Source: Saccharopolyspora hordei | GTDB taxonomy: Bacteria > Actinomycetota > Actinomycetes > Mycobacteriales > Pseudonocardiaceae | Assembly (NCBI RefSeq): GCF_013410345.1 | Contig: NZ_JACCFJ010000001.1 | Span: 1,587,001 to 1,651,000 of the forward strand | DNA length: 64,000 nt | Direction of reading: 5' to 3' | Shown: piece after piece, positions 58,015 to 64,000 of the stretch | Layout of the letters: each line of letters begins with the position of its first letter | Position numbering within the stretch: position 1 is the stretch's first letter | Translations under genes and position numbers: made by a program | Notes under the pieces: model-generated | Told to the model about the DNA's origin: nothing | What the model saw: only the letters and a program-made list of their open reading frames with translations | Database searches by the model: none

Positions 58015-59331
58015 ATGGCAACGGCATCGGCGGGCCCGGACCGCGTCGCGGTGCGCAAGGCCGCGTTCGCCAGCGCGGTGGGCAACACGATCGAGCTCTA
58101 CGACTTCCTGATCTACGGCACCGCGGCGGCCGTGGTGTTCAACAAGCTGTTCTTCCCCTCCGGTGACCCGTGGGTGGGGGCGCTCCTGGCGTTCGCCACG
58201 TTCGGCGCCGGGTTCCTCGCCCGGCCGCTCGGAGCCGCGGTCATCGGGCACTTCGGTGACCTGGTGGGCCGCAAGCGGATGCTCGTGATCACGCTGAGCG
58301 TGACCGGTGCGTGCACCGCGCTGATCGGGCTGCTGCCCACCTACCAGCAGGTCGGGGTGTGGGCCCCGCTGCTGCTCGTGACGCTGCGCCTGGTGCAGGG
58401 CTTCTTCCTGGGCGGGGAGCAGGGCGGCGCGGTGCTCATGGCGGTCGAGCACGCGCCCCCGCACCGGCACGGCTGGTACGGCGGCTGGACGTTCTTGGGC
58501 TCGCCGACCGGGATGTTCCTGGCCACCGGCGCGTTCGCCGGGGCCACCGCCCTGTCCGGGGACGCGTTCCTCAGCTGGGGGTGGCGGCTGCCGTTCCTGG
58601 TGAGCCTGGTGCTCGTGGGCGTGGGCCTGTACGTGCGGCTGCGGCTGGCCGAGAGCCCCGAGTTCGCGAAGATCCGGCAGCGCGGCGAGCGCGCCAGGCT
58701 CCCGGTCGCCGAGGCGTTCGCCCGGTCCTGGCGGCAGATCCTGCTGTCGGCCGGGGTGAACCTGGGCTTCAACACCTTCATCTTCATCCTGACCACGTTC
58801 CTGCTCACCTACGGCACCGAGGAGCTCGGCGCGACCCGCGACGTGATGCTGGTGGGCAGCCTGTGCGGCTCGGCGGCGCAGATCGCCGGGATCCTGCTGT
58901 TCTCCCACCTCTCCGACCGCCTGGGGCGCACCCGGGTGATGCTCGGCGGCGGGATCTTCCTCGCCGTCTACGCGTTCCCGATGTTCTGGCTGCTCGACAC
59001 CGGCGACCCCGCGCTGATCGTGCTGGCCATGACCCTCGGCTACGCGGGATCGGCCGCGGTGTTCGGGCCGATGGCGGCGTTCTGCGCCGAGCTGTTCCCC
59101 ACCAAGGTCCGCTACACCGGCGTGTCCCTCGGCTACCAGGGCGGGTCGGTGCTCGGCGGTGGCCTGTCGCCGGTCGTGGCGACCGCGCTGCTGGGGCTGG
59201 CCGGCGGGGCGTCCTGGCCCATCGGCGCCTACCTGGTGGCCGGTGCGCTGGTCACCGTGGTGTGCCTGGTGATCACCGGCGACCCCACCCGGTGGTCCGA
59301 AGCCGAGGAGTCCGAGCCCGCCCGGGCCTGA
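58015..59331 (+). CDS. MFS transporter, metabolite:proton symporter (MHS) family
   Basis: A 438-residue inner-membrane transporter with 12 predicted helices. MHS family marks are the N-terminal AFASAVGNTIELYDFLIYG, GHFGDLVGRKRMLV in loop 2-3, LRLVQGFFLGGEQGGAVLMA, LRLAESPEF and FSHLSDRLGRTRVM in the repeat of the loop, and FCAELFPTKVRYTGVSLGYQ. Relatives carry shikimate, proline/betaine, dicarboxylates or alpha-ketoglutarate; substrate uncertain. The ATG at 58015 follows AGGAGACC; a much longer frame upstream is not credible. Confidence 0.9.
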   Translation: MATASAGPDRVAVRKAAFASAVGNTIELYDFLIYGTAAAVVFNKLFFPSGDPWVGALLAFATFGAGFLARPLGAAVIGHFGDLVGRKRMLVITLSVTGACTALIGLLPTYQQVGVWAPLLLVTLRLVQGFFLGGEQGGAVLMAVEHAPPHRHGWYGGWTFLGSPTGMFLATGAFAGATALSGDAFLSWGWRLPFLVSLVLVGVGLYVRLRLAESPEFAKIRQRGERARLPVAEAFARSWRQILLSAGVNLGFNTFIFILTTFLLTYGTEELGATRDVMLVGSLCGSAAQIAGILLFSHLSDRLGRTRVMLGGGIFLAVYAFPMFWLLDTGDPALIVLAMTLGYAGSAAVFGPMAAFCAELFPTKVRYTGVSLGYQGGSVLGGGLSPVVATALLGLAGGASWPIGAYLVAGALVTVVCLVITGDPTRWSEAEESEPARA

Positions 59332-59398
59332 GGGGTCCGAAGTGGACGGGCCGGGACCCGGAGACCACTGTGGTCACGGCGGCTCGGGCGTCGCTGGC

Positions 59399-59454
59399 GT
59401 GACAGGAAGGTTCCCGTGCTCGCACCGGAGTGACAGGAAGGTTCCCATCCTCAC
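59399..59454 (-). repeat. Dispersed hairpin repeat, pair
   Basis: Copies at 59399-59422 and 59430-59454 in minus orientation, cores 31 bp apart (the shortest spacing in the window). Located in the convergent gap after the MHS transporter. Confidence 0.88.
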
Positions 59455-59467
59455 GCCAGCGGCGCGG

Positions 59468-61174
59468 TCACGAGCCGTAGAGCTGGTCGATGACGTCGGC
59501 GTACTTCTCGTGGATCACGCGGCGCTTGAGCTTCAGCGTCGGGGTCAGCTCCCCGCCCTCGACGCCCCACGTGTGCGCGAGCACGCGGTAGCGCTTGACC
59601 TGCTCCGGCCGGTTCAGGCGGGCGTTGGCGGCCTCGACCGCGGCGGCCACTTCGGACAGCACCGCGGGGTGCTCGGCGAGGTCGCGCAGCGACGTGACGC
59701 CGAGGCCGTGCTCGCGCGCCCACTTCGGCGCCGCCTCCTCGTCGAGAACGAGCAGCGCGACCAGGTACGGCCTGCGGTCGCCGAACACCAGCGCGTGCCC
59801 GATCAGCGGGTGCGCGCGCAGCGCGTTCTCCACCGCGGTGGGCGCGATGTTCTTGCCGCCCGCGGAGATGATCAGTTCCTTCTTGCGGTCGGTGATGGAC
59901 AGGAACCCGTCGGCGTCGAGCACCCCGATGTCGCCGGTGTGCAGCCAACCGTCGGCGTCGGTGGCCGGCCGGATCGCGCCATCGGGCTCGAGGTACCCCG
60001 CGCACACCAGGGGGCCGCGCACCAGCACCTCGCCGTCGTCGCTGGTCCGCACCTCCACGCCCGGCACCGGCTGCCCCACCGTCCCGGGCCGGTGCGCTCC
60101 GGCGCGGTTGGTGGTCACGCACCCGGTCGTCTCCGTCATGCCCCACAGCTCGTAGATGTCCAGGCCGAAGGAGCTGAACAGCTCCAGCAGCTCGCGGTCG
60201 ATCGGGGCGGCGCCGCTGGCCGGCCAGCTGGCGCGGTCCAGCCCGAGCCGGGCCCGCAGGCGCCGCGCGGCCTGCGGGGTGCGCCGCTCGGCCGGCACGT
60301 CCCGGAGGGCGGCGGCGAGCTTCTCCCACACCCGCGGCACGGCGAAGAACAGCGCCGGCCGGGCGCGCGCCAGGGCTGCGGGCAGCTGCGTCTGGTCGGC
60401 GCAGAAGTGCACGTGGGCGACGTCGTGCAGGGCCGCGTAGATGCTCACCATCCGCTCGGCGATGTGCGCCAGCGGCAGGTAGCAGATCCGCGGCGCGTGC
60501 CGCTCGGCCAGGGTGGCCTGGTGCAGGGACGCCGCCGCGAAGCAGATGTTGCGGTGGGTCAGCACCACGCCCTTCTGCTCACCCGTGGTCCCGGAGGTGT
60601 AGAGGATCGCGGCCGGGTCCGCCGGACCGATCGCCGTCGAGGCCCGCCGCACCAGCTCGGGGTCCTCCCGCAGCCGCTGCTCACCGAGCTCCCGCAGCCG
60701 TCGCCAGGTGCGGAAGCGCTCGTCGGCCGACACCATCGCCTGCTCGTCGAGCACCACCACGTGCTCGACGCCGGAGGCGTTGCGCAGCGTCTGCGACCAG
60801 CGGCGCAGCTGGTCGGCCCCGGCGAGCACCACGACCTTGGCCCGGCTGTGGTGCGCGATGTAGTGCACCTGCTCCTGGCTGAGCGTGGGGTAGAGGGTGC
60901 TGGGCACCGCGCCGAGGTGGGTGGCCGCGACGTCGACCAGCCAGTGCTCCACCTGGTTCGGCACCATGATCAGCACCGCCTGGCCGCGCCGCAGACCGAG
61001 CGCGGCGAGCCCGGCGGCCACCACCTGCACCTCGTGCCAGACCTGCTCCCAGGTCAGCGTGCGGTCCCCGTCGGTCAGCGCGGGGTGCTGCGGGAACTGT
61101 GCGACGTTGCGCGACAACAGCTGCGGGAGCGTCGTCTCCAGCGCGGCCGCCGCCCACGGTTCCGTTCCGCTCAT
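59468..61174 (-). CDS. Long-chain fatty-acid CoA ligase (AMP-forming)
   Basis: Activates a fatty acid to its CoA thioester by way of an acyl-adenylate. About 568 residues with AMP-binding motifs ILYTSGTTGEQKGVVLTH (P-loop), LPLAHIAER, YELWGMTETTGC, GWLHTGDIG, and DRKKELIISAGGKNIAP. The C-terminal VLAHTWGVEGGELTPTLKLKR with its catalytic Lys is typical of long-chain ligases. ATG 61174 (MSGTEPWAA) is my choice; an in-frame ATG ten codons further upstream is possible. It neighbours a MerR regulator and acyl-CoA genes, consistent with beta-oxidation. Confidence 0.9.
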   Translation of the reverse strand: MSGTEPWAAAALETTLPQLLSRNVAQFPQHPALTDGDRTLTWEQVWHEVQVVAAGLAALGLRRGQAVLIMVPNQVEHWLVDVAATHLGAVPSTLYPTLSQEQVHYIAHHSRAKVVVLAGADQLRRWSQTLRNASGVEHVVVLDEQAMVSADERFRTWRRLRELGEQRLREDPELVRRASTAIGPADPAAILYTSGTTGEQKGVVLTHRNICFAAASLHQATLAERHAPRICYLPLAHIAERMVSIYAALHDVAHVHFCADQTQLPAALARARPALFFAVPRVWEKLAAALRDVPAERRTPQAARRLRARLGLDRASWPASGAAPIDRELLELFSSFGLDIYELWGMTETTGCVTTNRAGAHRPGTVGQPVPGVEVRTSDDGEVLVRGPLVCAGYLEPDGAIRPATDADGWLHTGDIGVLDADGFLSITDRKKELIISAGGKNIAPTAVENALRAHPLIGHALVFGDRRPYLVALLVLDEEAAPKWAREHGLGVTSLRDLAEHPAVLSEVAAAVEAANARLNRPEQVKRYRVLAHTWGVEGGELTPTLKLKRRVIHEKYADVIDQLYGS

Positions 61175-61288
61175 CGCAGCAGAGCTCCCCTCGACGTTCC
61201 CCATGCGCGTGATGGTCGTCACGCGATGAAACCGCACGAGGTGCCGCGTTGGCCAGTGGCGCAGCCCACGATCGCTCGGCAGGCCGAA

Positions 61289-62005
61289 TCAGACGTGGTC
61301 GCGGATGACGTCGTTGACCGCGCGCTGGAAGCCGTTGACCAGCACCTGGATCGTCAGCGGCCGCAGCTGGTCGGTCGCCGCCCGGACCCGTTCCCGCTCG
61401 TCCTGCGGGCGGCCGCGCTCCACGTAGGGGCGTATCACGTTGGCGGCGAACAGCTCGCGCAGCTCGGCGGCGATCTGCGCGGTGTGCTCCTCGACGATGT
61501 TCTTGGCCTGCACCAGCATCTCCGACGGCAGGCCCAGGTCGAGGATCTGCAGCCCGACCCCGAGCATCGCGGGGCTGGGCACGCGCAGCTTCTCCGACCC
61601 CGGGATGCGCTGCAGGATGCCGAGGTCGACGAGCTGGCCGATCAGCTCGTCGTCCAGGTGTCGTCCGGTGCGGCGGTCGAGCTCGTGGCGGTCGAGGTCC
61701 TCGGCGTGCTCGTCGGTCCACGGCGCGATGAGCGCGCGCTGCAGGGCGAGCTCGTCAGGGGAGGCGTCCTCGGGCAGCCGCGCCAGGTGGCGCTCGATCG
61801 CCGAGAGCGTGAAGCCGAGTGCCTGCAGCTCGCGGATGAGGTCGAGGCGCGCCAGGTGGTCCCCGCCGTAGAGACCGAGCCGACCGCGCAGGCGCGGCGG
61901 CGGCAGCAGGCCCCGCGACGAGTAGAACCGCACGGTGCGCACGGTGACTCCGGCGCGGGCGGCCAGTTCGTCGATGGTGAGCTCTTCGTCCGCACTTCGG
62001 AGCAT
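61289..62005 (-). CDS. MerR-family regulator of the acyl-CoA genes
   Basis: A 238-residue MerR regulator: N-terminal winged helix (LTIDELAARAGVTVRTVRFY, SSRGLLPPPRLRGRLGLYGG, DHLARLDLIRELQALGFTLSA) and a long C-terminal domain, mostly helical, with no metal-binding Cys, so likely to sense a small molecule such as an acyl-CoA. It is divergent from the CoA racemase gene, and two 23-bp near-repeats lie in the gap. The ATG at 62005 has a modest ribosome-binding site. Confidence 0.85.
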   Translation of the reverse strand: MLRSADEELTIDELAARAGVTVRTVRFYSSRGLLPPPRLRGRLGLYGGDHLARLDLIRELQALGFTLSAIERHLARLPEDASPDELALQRALIAPWTDEHAEDLDRHELDRRTGRHLDDELIGQLVDLGILQRIPGSEKLRVPSPAMLGVGLQILDLGLPSEMLVQAKNIVEEHTAQIAAELRELFAANVIRPYVERGRPQDERERVRAATDQLRPLTIQVLVNGFQRAVNDVIRDHV

Positions 62006-62028
62006 GCGGCAACGGTACCCGGCGACCG

Positions 62029-62180
62029 CTGTAACACCAACGGTGTCGCACCGGTGCTGTGAGCGCCACCGGTGTGCCTGCCCGCGATCCGCCAGGTGCC
62101 GCTGGCCGAGGGAGGCGCCCGGCGGTGCGCAGCGGCCTCCGCCGCGAGCCTTGACGTCTGTAACACCACCGATGTAACAC
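62029..62180. promoter_or_regulatory. Two 23-bp operator-like repeats between the MerR gene and the CoA racemase gene
   Basis: Site A (62029-62051) and site B (62158-62180) share 19 of 23 bases and begin CTGTAACACCA, continuing to CG(G/A)TGT and ending CAC. They start 129 bp apart. Each has imperfect dyad character (GTAACACC facing GGTGT-type sequence). Position between divergent genes suggests they are MerR-regulator sites. Confidence 0.65.
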
Positions 62181-62233
62181 TCAACGCGTCGCGCTTCGTG
62201 TGTCGCGCGACACAGGCCGTGGAGGGGTGTGGC

Positions 62234-63364
62234 GTGACGGGAACAGGTGGGCCGCTGGCCGGGATCAAGGTCGTGGAACTGGCCGGGATCGGCCCGGCGC
62301 CCTTCTGCGCGATGCTGCTGGCCGACCTGGGCGCCGACGTGGTGCGGGTGGACCGGCCGACGGCCTCCGGTGGCCAGGGCGACCTGCTCAACCGCGGCAA
62401 GCGGTCGGTGCAGGTCGACCTCAAGCACGAGCGCGGGGCGGAAGCCGTGCTCGCCCTCGCCGAACGGGCCGACGTGCTGCTGGAAGGCCTGCGCCCCGGG
62501 GTCACCGAACGGCTCGGCGTCGGCCCCGAGCAGTGCTGGGAGGTCAACCCGAAGCTCGTCTACGGGCGGATGACCGGCTGGGGCCAGGACGGTCCCCTGG
62601 CACCGACCGCCGGGCACGACATCGACTACATCTCGCTCACCGGCATGCTGCACGCCATCGGTCGCGAGGGCGGGCCACCGCAGGTCCCGGCGAACCTGCT
62701 CGGCGACTTCGGCGGCGGCGCGATGTACCTGGCCGTCGGGGTGCTGGCGGCGCTGCTCGAAGCGCGCACCAGCGGCCGCGGGCAGGTCGTCGACGCCGCC
62801 ATCGTGGACGGTGCCGCGCACCTCGGCACGATGCTGTTCAGCTTCCTCGGCACCGGCGCCTGGAAGACCGAGCGCGGCACGAACCTGCTGGACACCGGCG
62901 CCCCCTACTACGACGTCTACGAGACCGCCGACGGCGAGCACGTCTCGGTCGGCGCGCTGGAACCGCAGTTCTACGCCGAACTGCTGGAGCGGCTCGGCCT
63001 GACCGGCCAGGTGCCCGACCGCGACGACCCGGCGAACTGGCCCCGGCTGCGGGAGGTCTTCGCCGAGACCTTCCGCCAGCGCACCCGCCAGGAGTGGGCC
63101 GAGGTGTTCGAGGGCTCCGACGCCTGCGTCGCCCCGGTGCTGTCCATGACGGAAGCCGAGACGCACCCGCACGTGGCGGCCCGCGGGAGCCTGGTGCGCC
63201 GCGACGGGGTGCTGCAACCCGCCCCGGCACCCCGGTTCAGCCGCACCCCCAACCCCGAGCCGCGCCCGGTCGCGACCCCCGGCGCGCACACCGACGCGGT
63301 GGCGCAGGACTGGAAGATCCCCCAGGACCTGCTCGACTCGGGCGCGTTCGGCCCGAGGGGCTGA
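62234..63364 (+). CDS. Alpha-methylacyl-CoA racemase-like CoA transferase family protein
   Basis: A 376-residue class III CoA-transferase/racemase. LAGIKVVELAGIGPAPFCAM and LADLGADVVRVDRP begin the protein as in M. tuberculosis Mcr. Catalytic residues match the racemase group: His in AGHDIDYISLTG and Asp in LLGDFGGGAMYL, and Glu in ETADGEHVSVGALE. It likely interconverts 2-methylacyl-CoA epimers so that branched lipids can enter beta-oxidation. The GTG at 62234 follows GGAGGGG. A formyl/CoA-transferase role cannot be excluded, but the residue set favours a racemase. Confidence 0.88.
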   Translation: MTGTGGPLAGIKVVELAGIGPAPFCAMLLADLGADVVRVDRPTASGGQGDLLNRGKRSVQVDLKHERGAEAVLALAERADVLLEGLRPGVTERLGVGPEQCWEVNPKLVYGRMTGWGQDGPLAPTAGHDIDYISLTGMLHAIGREGGPPQVPANLLGDFGGGAMYLAVGVLAALLEARTSGRGQVVDAAIVDGAAHLGTMLFSFLGTGAWKTERGTNLLDTGAPYYDVYETADGEHVSVGALEPQFYAELLERLGLTGQVPDRDDPANWPRLREVFAETFRQRTRQEWAEVFEGSDACVAPVLSMTEAETHPHVAARGSLVRRDGVLQPAPAPRFSRTPNPEPRPVATPGAHTDAVAQDWKIPQDLLDSGAFGPRG

Positions 63365-63368
63365 GCCG

Positions 63369-63483
63369 GTGACAGGAAGGTTCCCATGCTCACCGCCGGC
63401 CTCAGCAGCGCCGGTGGTGACAGGAAGGTTCCCATGCTCGCGCCACGACTCGGGCGCGGTGACAGGAAGGTTCCCTTCCTCGC
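63369..63483 (-). repeat. Dispersed hairpin repeat, cluster of three
   Basis: Copies at 63369-63393, 63417-63440 and 63459-63483 in minus orientation, cores spaced 48 and 42 bp. The first starts 4 bp after the racemase stop, and the last ends 33 bp before the next gene, so the cluster fills a gap between two genes that may be co-transcribed. Confidence 0.9.
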
Positions 63484-63516
63484 ACAACCAGCACGGACGG
63501 ATGGAGGCGTGAGCCG

Positions 63517-64000
63517 ATGCGCAGGGAGTTGTTCGAGCCCGAGCACGAGGCGTTCCGCGAGACGGTGCGCACGTTCATCAACAAGGAGCTCGTGCCGCAC
63601 GTCGACGAGTGGGAAGCGGCCGGGGTGGTCAGCCGCGAGTCCTGGCTCGCCGCCGGTGCGCAGGGCCTGCTCGGCTTCGCCGTCGACGAGCAGTACGGCG
63701 GCGGGGGCGTCGACGACTTCCGGTTCAACGTCGTCTTCGACGAGGAGCTGGTCGCGGCCGGCATCTCCGGGTTCGGCTCCCCGCTGCACAACGACATCGT
63801 CGCGCCCTACCTGGTCAAGCTCGCCAACGAGGAGCAGAAGCAGCGCTGGCTGCCGGGCTTCTGCTCGGGCGAGATCATCACCGCGATCGCCATGACCGAG
63901 CCGGGCGCGGGCAGCGACCTGCAGGGCATCCGCACCACCGCGGTGCGCGACGGCGACGACTTCATCCTCAACGGCCAGAAGACGTTCATCAGCAACGGCA
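63517..64000 (+). CDS. Acyl-CoA dehydrogenase (truncated by the window edge)
   Basis: The first 161 residues of an FAD-dependent acyl-CoA dehydrogenase. MRRELFEPEHEAFRETVRTF is the N-terminal helix, and AMTEPGAGSDLQGI is signature 1 of the family, binding FAD and substrate. The start at 63517 follows GGATGGAGG. It lies downstream of the racemase on the same strand with only repeats between them, so it is probably in the same pathway of acyl-CoA breakdown. Confidence 0.93.
   Translation, partial: MRRELFEPEHEAFRETVRTFINKELVPHVDEWEAAGVVSRESWLAAGAQGLLGFAVDEQYGGGGVDDFRFNVVFDEELVAAGISGFGSPLHNDIVAPYLVKLANEEQKQRWLPGFCSGEIITAIAMTEPGAGSDLQGIRTTAVRDGDDFILNGQKTFISNG

Overview
The window is high-GC actinobacterial DNA. 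GTG/TTG starts, stop/start overlaps, actinobacterial hallmarks (WhiB1, SigR/RsrA, bL37, nickel SOD with SodX, a Kgd-type fused 2-oxoglutarate enzyme, a subtilisin-inhibitor protein) and a Mycobacterium-like gene order around sigR-pdtaS-whiB1 point to a Pseudonocardiales-type organism. A Saccharopolyspora relative is my guess, not something proven here. It reads as chromosomal core and near-core sequence. I see no prophage, insertion sequence, CRISPR array, rRNA or tRNA.

Layout. 1-13.5 kb: a truncated lipoprotein gene, rsgA and aroA, two tandem SRAP genes with an alpha/beta hydrolase, a YbaK-type deacylase, the thiol-stress pair sigR-rsrA, the tiny ribosomal gene bL37, pdtaS, whiB1, a lipid-kinase homologue, a small membrane protein, a GNAT, a histidine phosphatase and a hydrolase. 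13.9-21.7 kb: the divergent sodN/sodX pair, an RmlC-like epimerase, malic enzyme, a PAS-GGDEF-EAL protein and a BpsA-like enzyme. 21.8-25.1 kb: a four-gene OpuC-type ABC importer. 25.1-33 kb: an IclR regulator divergent from hutH-hutU-(M20 amidohydrolase)-hutF-hutI, with a perfect 20-bp palindrome between them; this set should convert histidine to glutamate by the HutF route. 33-36 kb: remnants of a divergent lysR/doxX pair fused by a deletion, then a Gre-like factor with a DUF1028 gene. 35.2-38.3 kb: tdh-kbl-lysR (threonine to glycine plus acetyl-CoA). 38.7-49.9 kb: a DUF6104 gene, kgd, a 1249-residue fused ABC exporter, an ABC-2 exporter pair and an unknown gene. 50.3-55.4 kb: ald, a PucR regulator, then a tandem glycine riboswitch in front of gcvH and sdaA (glycine and serine to pyruvate). 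55.5-64 kb: ohrR-ohr, two DUF202 genes, a subtilisin inhibitor, an MHS transporter, and an acyl-CoA group (fatty acyl-CoA ligase, MerR regulator, CoA racemase, truncated acyl-CoA dehydrogenase).

The most distinctive feature is a dispersed repeat: 28 copies of a roughly 25-bp imperfect hairpin with core GGGAACCTTCCTGTCA. All lie in intergenic DNA, mostly in clusters of two or three with a 37-48 bp period, in both orientations, and often directly beside stop codons. I recognise no described family for it. It is the best candidate here for an undescribed genome-wide element.

Amino-acid catabolism is a recurring theme: histidine to glutamate, threonine to glycine, glycine and serine to pyruvate, and alanine to pyruvate all sit within about 30 kb.
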